DNA of 64,000 nt from contig CAVTPG010000011.1 of NCBI GenBank assembly GCA_963736595.1, positions 372,001 to 436,000 on the forward strand. The letters are read 5' to 3'. The notes under the pieces were generated by a model that saw only the letters and a list, made by a program, of their open reading frames with translations, was not told where the DNA came from and ran no database searches. The DNA is from Parapontixanthobacter sp963736595 (lineage in GTDB: Bacteria; Pseudomonadota; Alphaproteobacteria; Sphingomonadales; Sphingomonadaceae). Below are positions 1 to 9,559 of the stretch, one piece after another (within the stretch, counting starts at the first letter, position 1; every line of letters begins with the position of its first letter). Made by a program: the position numbers and the translations under genes.

Positions 1-4
1 TCTT

Positions 5-781
5 TTACGAATGCTGCCCATGGGCCTCCCCTTCGCGCGCCAGATATATGACATCGCGCGCCTGACGCAAAAGGTGCTGTCCGGAGTCGATGTACAGCGT
101 CTCACCTGATGCAAGATGTCCCTCGGTTAGAAACAATGCGGCCTCGGCAAGCTCGGTTGCGTGCGTCTTGCGCTCCAGCAAATTCATCCTGTGTGAGCGG
201 TCCGTTTCCGACGCGCTTTGATCATGGCTGGGCAAGATCGCACCGGGCGCCAAGCCGTACACGCGATCATCAGGTTTGGCCGCGCCCATCGCCAGCATCT
301 TTATAGTCCCTGCAAGGACGTGTTTGCTGGCCGTATAGGAAAAGAAATCTGGGTTGGTGTTGGCCAGCTTCTGATCGGTGATGTTGATAACGCAACGGCC
401 CGCTTCGGCCTTCGCGTGTTTAAGATAGGCTTGTGCCATCCGCGTCGGGGTTTGTGCGTTGATCTGCATCATGGCGCGATACGTCGCCGGGTCGAGATCG
501 GTTACATCGTCCGGCGCGAAAATCGCCGCGTTGTTAATTAACGCGCGCCAATTCACAATGCGCGATGCCAGCTCTTCGATCATCGCGACCGCGGCATCGC
601 CATCGGCAAGATCGCAGCTGACTGTTTCGGCAGAGGGGAGCGAAGCGGCCAGATTCTGCGCTTCATCGCGTGACGAACCGTAATGTATCACGACGTGCCA
701 GCCCGCATCGCCAAACGATTGCGCCAGCGTAGCACCTATGCGTTTTGCAGCGCCGGTAATGAGTATGGCAGGGCGGGTCAT
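5..781 (-). CDS. Pteridine-reductase-like short-chain dehydrogenase
   Basis: A 258-residue SDR enzyme, probably an NADPH-dependent reductase of pterin substrates. The start is placed at the ATG at 781, because the TGAAKRIG nucleotide-binding motif then falls at residues 9-16; the longer reading frame upstream adds an unlikely leader. NNAA is at 83-86. The catalytic set is Asp136, Tyr149 and Lys153. This has the Asp(x12)Tyr(x3)Lys spacing of trypanosomatid PTR1, rather than the usual Ser-Tyr-Lys. The TGxxxRxG fingerprint is also typical of PTR1/FolM enzymes. The cytoplasmic role would be reduction of dihydropterins to tetrahydro forms. The stop lies 4 bases inside the window edge, so the downstream neighbour is not visible. 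The family call is firm and the substrate is inferred. Confidence 0.85.
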   Translation of the reverse strand: MTRPAILITGAAKRIGATLAQSFGDAGWHVVIHYGSSRDEAQNLAASLPSAETVSCDLADGDAAVAMIEELASRIVNWRALINNAAIFAPDDVTDLDPATYRAMMQINAQTPTRMAQAYLKHAKAEAGRCVINITDQKLANTNPDFFSYTASKHVLAGTIKMLAMGAAKPDDRVYGLAPGAILPSHDQSASETDRSHRMNLLERKTHATELAEAALFLTEGHLASGETLYIDSGQHLLRQARDVIYLAREGEAHGQHS

Positions 782-876
782 AGCAGCAGCTAAGCAGAAA
801 CAATGGCTATGCGATAGGAAAGAGTCCGCAATTGCGCTGCAAAGCCGTCCGAAGCCGGAGAACATGGCCCTGTAGG

Positions 877-2112
877 CTAGGCGATCGCCTGCGCGGCTTC
901 ACGATCGCGTTCGGCCCGGCTTTTCTTCGCCGCTGCGGTTTTCAGCTGACCGCACGCCGCATCGATGTCGCGACCACGCGGAGTGCGGACCGGGGCGCTG
1001 ATGCCGCTCGAAAAGACGATATTGGAAAAGCTGCGGATTTGCGCTGGTGTGGAGCACTCATAGGCCGATCCCGGCCACGGATTGAAGGGAATTAAATTGA
1101 CTTTGGCTGGCAGATCGAAGGCTTTAATGAGCCGCACCAATTCGCGGGCGTCCTCGTCGCTGTCATTCTTGTCTTTCAACATGACATATTCGAAGGTGAT
1201 CCGCCGTGCATTGGACGCGCCCTGGTAAGCTTTGCACGCCGCAAGCAGTTCTTCGATGCCATACTTCCGGTTGAGCGGCACGATTTCGTCGCGCACTTCT
1301 TTAGTCACTGCGTGCAGCGACACAGCCAAGTTTACGCCAATTTCTTTGCCGCAGCGGTCGATCATCGGCACCACTCCGCTAGTGGATAGGGTGATCCTGC
1401 GGCGGGACAGAGCCAGTCCTGCGCCATCCATGACGATGTTCAAAGCATCGCGGACATTATCGAAATTATACAACGGCTCGCCCATACCCATCATCACGAT
1501 GTTCGTCAGCAGACGGCCATCAGCACGGTATTCTGTTTCGCTTTCCTCCTCGGCAAAATCCATCTTGCCTTTCGGCCATTCGCCAAGCGCATCGCGGGCT
1601 AGCATAACTTGTCCGACGATCTCGCCCGGTGTCAGATTGCGCACCAGCTTCATCGTGCCGGTGTGACAAAAGGTGCAATTCAGCGTGCAGCCAACCTGGC
1701 TGGAAACGCACAGGGTTCCGCGCGTCTCGTCAGGGATAAAGACCATCTCAAATTCATGGCCGTCATCGGTTTGCAGCAGCCATTTGCGCGTGCCGTCCGA
1801 AGAATGTTGCGCCTCGACGACATTCGGCCGACCGACCACAAATCGCGCCTCCATCCATGGCTGCATAAGTTTGGAGATGTCGGTCATCGCCATAAAGTCA
1901 GTCACACCGCGATGATAAATCCAGTGATAGACTTGCTTGGATCGCAGTTTGGCTTGCTTTGCATCCAGACCCGCACCCGCGAACAATTCGCAAATGCGCT
2001 GCTTGGTCAGACCCAGCAAATCGATTTTACCATCGACGCGCGGGGTTATTTCGCGCGGCGCAGGGACAGGATCAACGAGTCCCGGAATGGTCATGAGGTC
2101 GGTATCTGGCAT
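877..2112 (-). CDS. rlmN: 23S rRNA (adenine2503-C2)/tRNA (A37) methyltransferase RlmN
   Basis: A radical-SAM methyltransferase of 411 residues that methylates C2 of A2503 in 23S rRNA and A37 of some tRNAs. The iron-sulfur cluster cysteines are Cys142, Cys146 and Cys149 in CTLNCTFC. Cys135, seven residues before the cluster, and Cys387 in the DIDAACGQL motif match the two catalytic cysteines of E. coli RlmN (C118 and C355). The MGMGEPLYNFDNV motif is present. The Lys/Arg/Ala-rich tail after Cys387 is slightly long. An AGG about 5 bases before the ATG supports the start. It lies downstream of the IalB-like gene on the same strand, with a 54-base gap. Confidence 0.96.
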   Translation of the reverse strand: MPDTDLMTIPGLVDPVPAPREITPRVDGKIDLLGLTKQRICELFAGAGLDAKQAKLRSKQVYHWIYHRGVTDFMAMTDISKLMQPWMEARFVVGRPNVVEAQHSSDGTRKWLLQTDDGHEFEMVFIPDETRGTLCVSSQVGCTLNCTFCHTGTMKLVRNLTPGEIVGQVMLARDALGEWPKGKMDFAEEESETEYRADGRLLTNIVMMGMGEPLYNFDNVRDALNIVMDGAGLALSRRRITLSTSGVVPMIDRCGKEIGVNLAVSLHAVTKEVRDEIVPLNRKYGIEELLAACKAYQGASNARRITFEYVMLKDKNDSDEDARELVRLIKAFDLPAKVNLIPFNPWPGSAYECSTPAQIRSFSNIVFSSGISAPVRTPRGRDIDAACGQLKTAAAKKSRAERDREAAQAIA

Positions 2113-2166
2113 GGGAACCTAGTTATATAAGCGCTACTCGCCGATAAATCCAGCGTTGCGACAGGG

Positions 2167-2685
2167 CTAGAAAAGCGAGCGGCGTCCAAGTCTAGCGCAG
2201 GCTTTGGTTGCCGCGTCCATTGCTTTTCCCGCTCCTGTAAGCTGATAAGTGTTGGAGAAGCCGCGTCCGCTTGTGTCACGCGCTTTGATCACCATCTGCT
2301 TGGCTGAACGCATGGTGGCCACGATTGCAGCGTCCATTGTTTTATCGCGTGCCCAGGCATCGCCGCCGCCTCCGGTCAGCAAGAAGTTCTTGTCATCAAT
2401 GACCAAAGCAATGGTGGTTTTCGGTGTCATTTCGCGTGAAAGCCGAAAGTGTACTTGGCCGCGAACGTCTTTCTTTGGCCAAGTCGCGACAGTGGCATAA
2501 GGCTTGTAATCACGACGTAATTTACTCGGTGCAGGTTTGGCAATGGCATAACAGCGCGATGCTTTCGTATCGCGAAAGGCTGCCCAGCCCGCAAATATGC
2601 CGAGATCGTCGCGCGCAATCGCAGGCGTTATCAATATTGCGGATATAGCCACACCAATCGCCGCGATCCTTAAACGCGCGCGCAT
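2167..2685 (-). CDS. IalB-like secreted protein
   Basis: A 172-residue protein with an N-terminal signal peptide (hydrophobic stretch 7-22, AIA cleavage site near 24). The mature part resembles the invasion-associated locus B family: a small domain with paired beta strands and a conserved W near the start (FAGWAAF). Family members are periplasmic and mostly of unknown function; the name comes from Bartonella and does not imply virulence here. The ATG lies 6 bases after the stop of the lytic transglycosylase gene, so the two are probably co-transcribed and may act together at the cell envelope. The family assignment is from memory of the pattern and is moderately sure. Confidence 0.6.
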   Translation of the reverse strand: MRARLRIAAIGVAISAILITPAIARDDLGIFAGWAAFRDTKASRCYAIAKPAPSKLRRDYKPYATVATWPKKDVRGQVHFRLSREMTPKTTIALVIDDKNFLLTGGGGDAWARDKTMDAAIVATMRSAKQMVIKARDTSGRGFSNTYQLTGAGKAMDAATKACARLGRRSLF

Positions 2686-2691
2686 GACTGA

Positions 2692-4647
2692 TTACCGCCG
2701 CAAAAATTCATGCGCCAGTTTCGGATGCCCGGCGCGCACCTTCTCAGGGTAAAGCGCCGCATAGACGCTCGCGTTTTCGATCACACGCTGTACGTAATTT
2801 TTCGTCTCGAAAATCGGAATACGCTCGACCCATGTGACGTAGTCGATACTGCCCGTACGCGGATCGCCATTCGCTCGCAGCCATTTGTTCACATTGCCCG
2901 GTCCGGCATTGTAAGCGGCAATCGCGAGTGGATAGGCGCCTTTGTAATAATCGAGCATTCGCGCGAAATAGGCATCGCCCAAACGAATATTGTACTGCGG
3001 CGAATTGATAAGATCCGAACTCATGTAATTGATGCCGAGCTTGCCGGATTGTTCGCGCGCAGTGCCGGGCATAAGCTGCATCAATCCACGCGCGCCTGCA
3101 TGGCTGATCGCATTCTGTGCAAACTGGCTCTCCTGACGAGCAATGGCGTGAACCATGATCCAGTTGGCATAAGGCGGAGTGTCCAGCGTTGGAAAGCCTT
3201 GCACGATGAAATTGTCATGCCCGTCCGCGCCTGCGGCTTCGGCAACATTCACCGCAAGATCGCGCCTGCCAATTTCACGCGCCAGATCTGCAACCAGCCT
3301 ATGTTCGGCTGGCGTATCCGCGCGTTGCGCCAAAGCTCGGTAAAATTGGATACCAGTGCGCCAAGGCGCGTTGCGAGAAACTTCGCGTGTTGCAGCGACC
3401 AGTGGATCGCTACCGAATTGACGATAGGCTTCGGGCGCCAGCGCCACATCGTCAGCAGCTTTCAGGGCGGGGATCGACTGTCCCAGCTTGTTCAGGGCCA
3501 TTTGCCCATAAAACCGGTCGCCATATTGTCCCGCCATCGTGAAATAGCGATTGGCTTCCGCAGCATTACCGGCCTTTTCGCTCGCCAGACCAGCCCAGTA
3601 AAATCCTTTGGAGCGGGTTTGCGGGGTTTTTGCAGCGGCTCCGTATTGGTAAAATAGCGGTGCAGCACTGGCGGCATCGTCACTGCTCCACATGGCCTTT
3701 GTGCCGCCCAGCCACATTAGCGATGTGTAGTCGTCGCGCAGGCGATAGGAGAGATCGCTGATGTCCGTACCGGACGCGAACAAGCCCTCTGCATTCGCCG
3801 CGATTTGCGTGGCCTGACGTGCACCAGCTCCCCGCGCAACGCGCAGCATTTCGCCAATCATAGCCTCGGCATCGAACGCGGGCACTGAAAAGTTACTCGC
3901 GCGAGCCAGTGTCGAAACCGCCAGGTCATTGCGGCCATTGCGCCGCTGTTGGCGGACCAGATTATAGATATATCCTGGATCGCTGGCATAGGTCGCTGAA
4001 GCTGTTGTTACCGGACCACTTTGCGCGCTCAGCAAATTCATCCTTGCTTGAGCAACTGAACGCTTGTTCGCGGAGACAAGATTGAGCATCCGCGTCGCGG
4101 CTTCACTATCTTCCTGCCACAACAATGCATCCATGCGCGCGTCATGATCGTCTGTCGTTAGTTGCGATGCATAGCGCGCTGACAGATACGCTTCTGCAGT
4201 GCCATCGATCTGACCGTTGCGCCATGCTGTGCGCGCCCATTCCGCTGCCTGACTGCGATCGAGCGAAGCCAGTGCCAGCGCGTAACGCGCTGCGCCGCTA
4301 TTGGTCAGCGGCGGGTTACGATCGAAGAAAGCGACCAGTTTTTCCGCTCCAACCGGCTGACGATCCAAAGCGTTCTCTGCCCGAATGCGCAATGTCTCTT
4401 CACGGGGAAAATCGGGATATGCCAGCACAAACCCGGCATAATCGTCGAAGCCCAGGTCTTTGGTTGCGGTCAACCGCTCCCATTGGGAAATAGCGGGCGC
4501 AATGCGGCTGGGCGCGCGCGCAATCATTTCCTGCCTGGCCCGGTCCCAACTCGCAGCATCCTGGGCGATCAATGGTGCGGAAGCCGTCATTGCTGGCGTG
4601 ATGGCAAGGGCGAGTGCAATAAGTGGTAAGCGGTCCATGCTGGACAT
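2692..4647 (-). CDS. Soluble lytic murein transglycosylase (Slt70-like)
   Basis: A 651-residue periplasmic enzyme that cleaves the MurNAc-GlcNAc bond with 1,6-anhydro formation. A signal peptide follows the start (LIALALAITPAMTASA). A long helical solenoid fills residues 30-480, and the SLT catalytic domain is C-terminal. The catalytic Glu506 sits in ARQESQF, followed by the conserved GLMQLMPGTA and AAYNAGPGNV motifs. The frame stays open upstream and would overlap the divergent dapA, so the ATG at 4647 is chosen: it gives the signal peptide and has AAGGAG about 12 bases upstream. Murein recycling links it with the AmpG-like permease at 31.4 kb. Confidence 0.93.
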   Translation of the reverse strand: MSSMDRLPLIALALAITPAMTASAPLIAQDAASWDRARQEMIARAPSRIAPAISQWERLTATKDLGFDDYAGFVLAYPDFPREETLRIRAENALDRQPVGAEKLVAFFDRNPPLTNSGAARYALALASLDRSQAAEWARTAWRNGQIDGTAEAYLSARYASQLTTDDHDARMDALLWQEDSEAATRMLNLVSANKRSVAQARMNLLSAQSGPVTTASATYASDPGYIYNLVRQQRRNGRNDLAVSTLARASNFSVPAFDAEAMIGEMLRVARGAGARQATQIAANAEGLFASGTDISDLSYRLRDDYTSLMWLGGTKAMWSSDDAASAAPLFYQYGAAAKTPQTRSKGFYWAGLASEKAGNAAEANRYFTMAGQYGDRFYGQMALNKLGQSIPALKAADDVALAPEAYRQFGSDPLVAATREVSRNAPWRTGIQFYRALAQRADTPAEHRLVADLAREIGRRDLAVNVAEAAGADGHDNFIVQGFPTLDTPPYANWIMVHAIARQESQFAQNAISHAGARGLMQLMPGTAREQSGKLGINYMSSDLINSPQYNIRLGDAYFARMLDYYKGAYPLAIAAYNAGPGNVNKWLRANGDPRTGSIDYVTWVERIPIFETKNYVQRVIENASVYAALYPEKVRAGHPKLAHEFLRR

Positions 4648-4741
4648 AATGGCGGGCGGCTCCTTATCAGGCGCTGAATAAATGTGACGCGGCGCATTTA
4701 ATACAAACGATTCTAAGCCGCTAGATATAAAGGTAACGTTT

Positions 4742-5623
4742 ATGTTCGCTGGTTCGATCCCTGCTTTGATCACGCCTTTTCGCGGCGGGACATTCGACGA
4801 GGCCACCTTCCGACAATTGGTTGATTGGCAGATTGAAAGCGGTAGCAGCGCGCTGGTTCCGTGTGGGACAACTGGCGAGGCTTCGACCCTGTCCAACGCC
4901 GAGCATCATCGCGTCATCGAAGTCTGTATTGAACAGGCCGCTGGGCGGGTACCGGTCATCGTAGGATGCGGCAGCAACGATACGCAAAACGCTTTGCTAC
5001 ATATGAATTTTTCCAAAAAAGCCGGGGCTGCGGCGGCGTTGTGCGTTGCGCCGTATTACAATCGGCCCAGTCAAGCGGGACTGATCGCTCATTTCAGCTA
5101 TCTGGCAGAGCACTGCGATTTGCCCATCGTGCTTTACAATGTGCCGGGCCGCACAGTCACCGATATCGAACCGGAAACGACGTGCGAGCTTGCCAACAAA
5201 TTTCCCGATCAGATTATTGGCATAAAAGATGCGAGCGAAGATTTGTCGCGCGTCGCCGATCACCGGATGGGAATTTCCAAGGAATTCTGCCAGTTATCTG
5301 GCAATGACGAGCTGGCGCTACCGTTTAACGCAGCAGGTGGAAAGGGCTGCATTTCCGTAACAGCCAATGTTGCGCCGGCATTGTGTGCCGAATTTCAACA
5401 GGCGTGCGCTGCCAATGATCTTGTTACGGCGCGCAAATTGAACGACCGGCTGTATCCCCTGCATTACGCCATGTTCGAGGATTCCTCACCCGCGCCAGTA
5501 AAATACGCTTTGAGCCGCGTCCGCGAAGGCTTCACTGACGAAGTGCGCTTGCCGTTGTGTAGCGCCAGCGATCATGCACGCTCCGCTGTGGACGATGCGT
5601 TACAGCACGCTGGCTTGTTGTAA
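4742..5623 (+). CDS. dapA: 4-hydroxy-tetrahydrodipicolinate synthase
   Basis: A 293-residue class I aldolase that condenses pyruvate with aspartate semialdehyde, the first committed step of lysine and diaminopimelate synthesis. The Schiff-base lysine is Lys162 (GIKDASED), Tyr132 is in LYNVPGRT, Arg137 is nearby, and the GTTGE loop at 42-46 contributes the proton relay threonine. The length matches the family. It is divergent from the lytic transglycosylase gene, with a 94-base gap that must hold both promoters. Its substrate is made by Asd, encoded at 59.8 kb in this window. Confidence 0.97.
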   Translation: MFAGSIPALITPFRGGTFDEATFRQLVDWQIESGSSALVPCGTTGEASTLSNAEHHRVIEVCIEQAAGRVPVIVGCGSNDTQNALLHMNFSKKAGAAAALCVAPYYNRPSQAGLIAHFSYLAEHCDLPIVLYNVPGRTVTDIEPETTCELANKFPDQIIGIKDASEDLSRVADHRMGISKEFCQLSGNDELALPFNAAGGKGCISVTANVAPALCAEFQQACAANDLVTARKLNDRLYPLHYAMFEDSSPAPVKYALSRVREGFTDEVRLPLCSASDHARSAVDDALQHAGLL

Positions 5624-5728
5624 GCGCTAATCTGGCGGGTTGTGCTTGGTCACAAAGCGCACCCTCTCCATCAGCCTTATGCAATCGGTGTTTCCAATCC
5701 GCGAAATTGGACCTAATGACGGCTCGCT

Positions 5729-6211
5729 ATGGCTCGTCCGAAACCTGAAACCTTCGACAAACAAAATACCGTCGCCGAAAACCGGCGCGCGCGGTTCGAT
5801 TATGCAATCGAGGACAAGTTCGAGGCCGGACTGATGCTGCAGGGCACGGAAGTAAAAGCGTTGCGCGCGGGGCAAGCCAGTATTGCGGAATCCTATGCCG
5901 AAGTGAAAGGTGGCGAAGTTTGGCTGATCAACGCCAACATCCCCGAATTCAGCCACGGCAATAGGTTTAATCATGAGCCAAAACGACCGCGAAAACTGCT
6001 GCTTAACCAGCGCGAAATCAACAAGATGATGGGAGCGGTCGAGCGTAAAGGCATGACCCTGATCCCGATGTCGGTTTATTTTAACAAGCAGGGCCGTGCG
6101 AAAGTTGAACTGGCGCTGGGCAAAGGGCGCAAAGCGCAGGATAAACGCGAATATGTAAAAGATCGCGATTGGCAGCGTGACAAGGCGCGATTGATGCGCG
6201 AAAACAATTAA
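5729..6211 (+). CDS. smpB: SsrA-binding protein SmpB
   Basis: A 160-residue tmRNA partner that delivers SsrA to stalled ribosomes for trans-translation. The recognisable order is an N-terminal AENRRARFDY segment, the LMLQGTEVKALR barrel strand, and a basic C-terminal tail (KREYVKDRDWQRDKARLMR) that inserts in the mRNA channel. The gene follows dapA by 105 bases. I did not find the tmRNA gene itself in this window. Length and motifs are standard. Confidence 0.96.
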   Translation: MARPKPETFDKQNTVAENRRARFDYAIEDKFEAGLMLQGTEVKALRAGQASIAESYAEVKGGEVWLINANIPEFSHGNRFNHEPKRPRKLLLNQREINKMMGAVERKGMTLIPMSVYFNKQGRAKVELALGKGRKAQDKREYVKDRDWQRDKARLMRENN

Positions 6212-6331
6212 GCGTATTAAGGCTAGCGATAGGACTTATTCGTTAAGTCGATAACAAAGCCCATGTCGTCGGTTTCGGCTTATCCGATGTTGCGCGGGAA
6301 CGCTGCTCGTAGCAAGGCGCTAAGCAATTCA

Positions 6332-6922
6332 ATGACAAAGCGAAAACTCTCTCGATTCTTGCCGAAATGGGCAAAGCCGCGAATGCCCACGCCTGATGAG
6401 ATGGCGCGCAACAAATGGCTTGCCCCGATCGCGCATCGCTTTTTGTCGCCCGAGCTTTGGCGCTTTACGCGGCGCAGTGTGCCGCGCGGCGTGGCTCTGG
6501 GATTGTTTTGCGCATTCATTATTCCGGTTGGGCAGATCTTTTTGGCGGCTTTTATGGCCTTGCCCGCGCGCGCCAACGTGCCGATGTCGGCCGTCGTCAC
6601 TTTCATCACGAACCCGTTCACGTTTCCATTCTGGATCGTGGTGGCGAACCGCGTCGGCGCTTTCATACTGAAAATCGACGCGGCGGCAGGCGGAATGGCC
6701 AATGAACAATTACAAGGCGAGCGCGGCCAGTTGCTCGCCCAATTTTTCGAAACCGCGGGCGTCACGGCGTTTGGCTTCGTCGTTCTGGCCGTTGTCAGCG
6801 CGGCTGTGGGTTACCTCGTGTCGAGCTGGACTTGGCGCGTCATGGTTGCAAGGCGGCGCACACGGCGCCTGGCACGGATGGAAAATGCCCTCGACGAGCG
6901 TTTGGAAGCCCCCAAGCGATGA
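6332..6922 (+). CDS. DUF2062 membrane protein
   Basis: A membrane protein of 196 residues from the ATG at 6332; an upstream in-frame ATG at 6263 would give 219. It shows two hydrophobic segments around VALGLFCAFIIPVGQIFLAAFMA and a C-terminal helix (TAFGFVVLAVVSAAVGYLV), with the conserved ITNPFTFPFWI motif of DUF2062. The function is unknown. Its stop overlaps the start of cckA as ATGA, which implies translational coupling. This pairing suggests a role at the membrane near the CckA pathway, but that is inference. The start is uncertain because neither ATG has a strong ribosome-binding site. Confidence 0.82.
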   Translation: MTKRKLSRFLPKWAKPRMPTPDEMARNKWLAPIAHRFLSPELWRFTRRSVPRGVALGLFCAFIIPVGQIFLAAFMALPARANVPMSAVVTFITNPFTFPFWIVVANRVGAFILKIDAAAGGMANEQLQGERGQLLAQFFETAGVTAFGFVVLAVVSAAVGYLVSSWTWRVMVARRRTRRLARMENALDERLEAPKR

Positions 6923-9378
6923 TCGCCAATCTGGAACGTGACGGAAATCTTCCGCCGATCCCCCTTATGCTGGGGCTGATCTTGGCGCTTGTCGTAAGCG
7001 TTGGACTGGTCTGGCTGCTGGCTGATTCGGCGATGACGGCAGCGGCCTATGGCGGTTCGCTGTTGGTTTTGTCGCTCGTTGCCCTGCTGTATTCACGAAT
7101 AAAACCGCAAGCACAGGAAACTGGGCACGCCTTGCCAGATTGGTCGGTTACCTTGGCCGCAATCGAACAGGGATTGGGCGGGGTCGTCATCACAGACCGC
7201 GCCAACCGGATGGTTTGTGCCAACAAAAATTTTGCAAAGTGGTTCGGCGCAAATATCGCACCGCCCGATTTGCCGATCGATCAGCAATCGCAGGAAGGTT
7301 TGGCAGAAGCTGCGCGCAAGGCATGGCGTGAAGGTGAAGCCGAAGTCGGACTGCTGCTCTCGCCCGATCGGCAAAAGCGCTGGAGCGCGAAGTTGCACCG
7401 GGCAGGGCGGGCCGATGATTATCTTGTGTGGCGCTTTGCCGAAATCGTGGATGCGCGGCTGGAAGACAGCGTTGCGGATAATTTGAGTAGCCTGTTCGGT
7501 CTGGTCCTGTCACGCTCCGGCATTGAAGCGGCGCTGGTCGGCCCCGAAGGCCGCATTCAATCAGCAACGCCTGGCCTTGCCGAGCGGTCCAGCGGAAAAG
7601 CCGAAGCCAATCTCGATAATGCAGAATTTGTGCAACTTCTCCGCACCGATGATCGCGAGCGCATTTTTTATGCGCGCGAAGGGTTGCAGGGCAGTCCGCA
7701 AACGCTGGTGAATATAGCGCTTGATCCTCCCGGAGCACCATCCACCAGCAATGCCGATCAGGCCTCTTCGCTGATGCTGCTTATTGATAGCGGCGTCGCA
7801 TTAGGCGGCGCGGGCGATACGGTCGGCCGCAACGCCGTGCCGCAGCTTGAGTCGCTGTTGTCGGCTTTGCCGCTGGGGCTGGCCCTGACTGACCGGGATG
7901 GTCGTTTCCTGTTTGCAAACAAAGCCTTTATGCGGGCTGTCGATCGCCGCGAAAAAGGCCTGCCGCAATACCCGTCCGATCTGGTGGTGCGCGAAGACAA
8001 AGGTGCATTCGCCGATTCGGTCCGCCGGTTCGGCAAAGGTCCGGTCGCAAGCGGAAATATGCCAGTGCGCCTTCTAAGTGAGCCTGACGATCCGGTCTCA
8101 ATCGGTTTTGCCGGTGTGCGCGGTCTGGGTGATGCTGCCGTGCTGTTGTCGATGAGCGATTCCTCGGAAGAGAAAAGACTTCGCCGACAAGTGGCACAGG
8201 CCACCAAAATGCAAGCGGTCGGACAGCTGGCCGGCGGTGTTGCGCATGATTTCAACAACGTCCTGACCGCGATTATCGGCTATTGCGACTTGATGCTGCT
8301 GCGCCATTCTCCCGGCGATAGCGATTATGACGACATTCACCAGATCCGCGCAAATTCCAATCGCGCTGCTTCTTTGACTCGCCAGCTTTTGGCCTTTTCG
8401 CGGCAGCAGACATTACAGCCGGTCGTATTGCAATTGCCCGATGTGGTGAGTGAAGTCAGCCAATTGCTGAAACGCCTGATGAGCGACGGCATCGAATTTT
8501 CTGTGAGGCATGACCGTGAATTGGGGCCGGTAAGAGCCGATCCTCAGCAATTGGAGCAAGTCATCGTCAATCTGGCAGTGAATGCGCGTGATGCAATGCT
8601 TGCCAATGGTGCGGCGGGTAGCCGTCTGACGATGGCGACTCGCCGCGTGTCGCGCGCCGATGTCGAACGGATGGGTATCGAAGTCATGCCCGTCGATGAC
8701 TATACGGCGCTGATCATCCAAGACACGGGCGGCGGCATACCGCATCAGGTTCTGCCCAAGATTTTCGAGCCGTTTTTTACGACCAAAGAGCAGGGCAAAG
8801 GCACCGGGCTGGGGTTGTCTACAGTTTATGGCATCGTGAAGCAGTCGAACGGCTACATCTTTGCGGATAACATTCCCGCGTCCGGTGATCGTCCGGCAGG
8901 TGCGCGCTTCACTGTGTACTTGCCCGTCTATAAGGGCGATGCGCTACCCGTCGCATCCGGCCCGCCGCTATCCGAAGAACCTGATGCCACGGCCAGCGAG
9001 TGGTCGAGTGGTGGCCGTCTGTTGCTTGTAGAAGACGAGGACATGGTTCGCGCCGTTGCCGAACGTGCTTTGAGTCGTGCGGGTTACGATGTCACGACGG
9101 CATCGGATGGCGAGGAGGGGCTGGCAAAAGTCGCCAATGGCGGCGAATTCGACATGGTTGTCTCCGATGTCGTTATGCCTGGAATGGACGGCCCGGCTAT
9201 GGCGCGCGCCATTCGCAAGGTTTATCCCAAATTACCGATTCTGTTTATGTCCGGTTATGCCGAAGAGCAGCTTCGCCGCGACATCAACATCGACAATATG
9301 CATTTTATCGCCAAACCTTTCTCGGTCCAGCAAATCGGCGTGAAGGTTGCCGATGTTTTGGGGCGCGGAACGCAATAG
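6919..9378 (+). CDS. cckA: Hybrid sensor histidine kinase CckA
   Basis: An 819-residue membrane hybrid kinase. Two transmembrane helices lie at about 11-33 and 40-58, followed by PAS-like sensing regions and the HisKA domain with the phospho-acceptor His443 in GGVAHDFNNVLTAIIGY. An ATPase domain (NLAVNARDAM, DTGGGI, GTGLGLSTVYGI) and a C-terminal receiver with phospho-Asp750 (VVSDVVMPGMDG) and the KPF lysine complete it. This order is that of alphaproteobacterial CckA, which works through ChpT to phosphorylate CtrA and CpdR. The start at 6919 overlaps the DUF2062 stop; a longer reading frame exists but lacks support. CpdR, a target of the same relay, is encoded 10 kb away. Confidence 0.93.
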   Translation: MIANLERDGNLPPIPLMLGLILALVVSVGLVWLLADSAMTAAAYGGSLLVLSLVALLYSRIKPQAQETGHALPDWSVTLAAIEQGLGGVVITDRANRMVCANKNFAKWFGANIAPPDLPIDQQSQEGLAEAARKAWREGEAEVGLLLSPDRQKRWSAKLHRAGRADDYLVWRFAEIVDARLEDSVADNLSSLFGLVLSRSGIEAALVGPEGRIQSATPGLAERSSGKAEANLDNAEFVQLLRTDDRERIFYAREGLQGSPQTLVNIALDPPGAPSTSNADQASSLMLLIDSGVALGGAGDTVGRNAVPQLESLLSALPLGLALTDRDGRFLFANKAFMRAVDRREKGLPQYPSDLVVREDKGAFADSVRRFGKGPVASGNMPVRLLSEPDDPVSIGFAGVRGLGDAAVLLSMSDSSEEKRLRRQVAQATKMQAVGQLAGGVAHDFNNVLTAIIGYCDLMLLRHSPGDSDYDDIHQIRANSNRAASLTRQLLAFSRQQTLQPVVLQLPDVVSEVSQLLKRLMSDGIEFSVRHDRELGPVRADPQQLEQVIVNLAVNARDAMLANGAAGSRLTMATRRVSRADVERMGIEVMPVDDYTALIIQDTGGGIPHQVLPKIFEPFFTTKEQGKGTGLGLSTVYGIVKQSNGYIFADNIPASGDRPAGARFTVYLPVYKGDALPVASGPPLSEEPDATASEWSSGGRLLLVEDEDMVRAVAERALSRAGYDVTTASDGEEGLAKVANGGEFDMVVSDVVMPGMDGPAMARAIRKVYPKLPILFMSGYAEEQLRRDINIDNMHFIAKPFSVQQIGVKVADVLGRGTQ

Positions 9379-9464
9379 CTTCTTGGCGGCATATTAACCA
9401 CTAGGTCGCGCGGTATTTGGCGGCTTGGGCCACTTGCAGCAGGAAACACTCGAAACTTATTTTT

Positions 9465-9479
9465 GTTCTCCTCTTGTTC
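9465..9479 (+). promoter_or_regulatory. LexA (SOS) box upstream of recA
   Basis: A perfect direct repeat GTTC-N7-GTTC, the SOS box described for alphaproteobacteria. It lies about 80 bases before the recA start codon. The second half also pairs with a downstream GAAC at 9485-9488. The same motif occurs in front of uvrD in this window, which supports a functional LexA regulon. Confidence 0.85.
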
Positions 9480-9559
9480 TTTGAGAACAAAACGCATACA
9501 ACTCCAACAGACGACGATAAAAGCAACGCTCATATTGAGCAATTGATGGAGTCCGTGCG

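Noticed and set aside
4648..4896. N-terminal extension of the lytic transglycosylase
   Set aside because: It would overlap divergent dapA and bury the signal peptide inside the protein.
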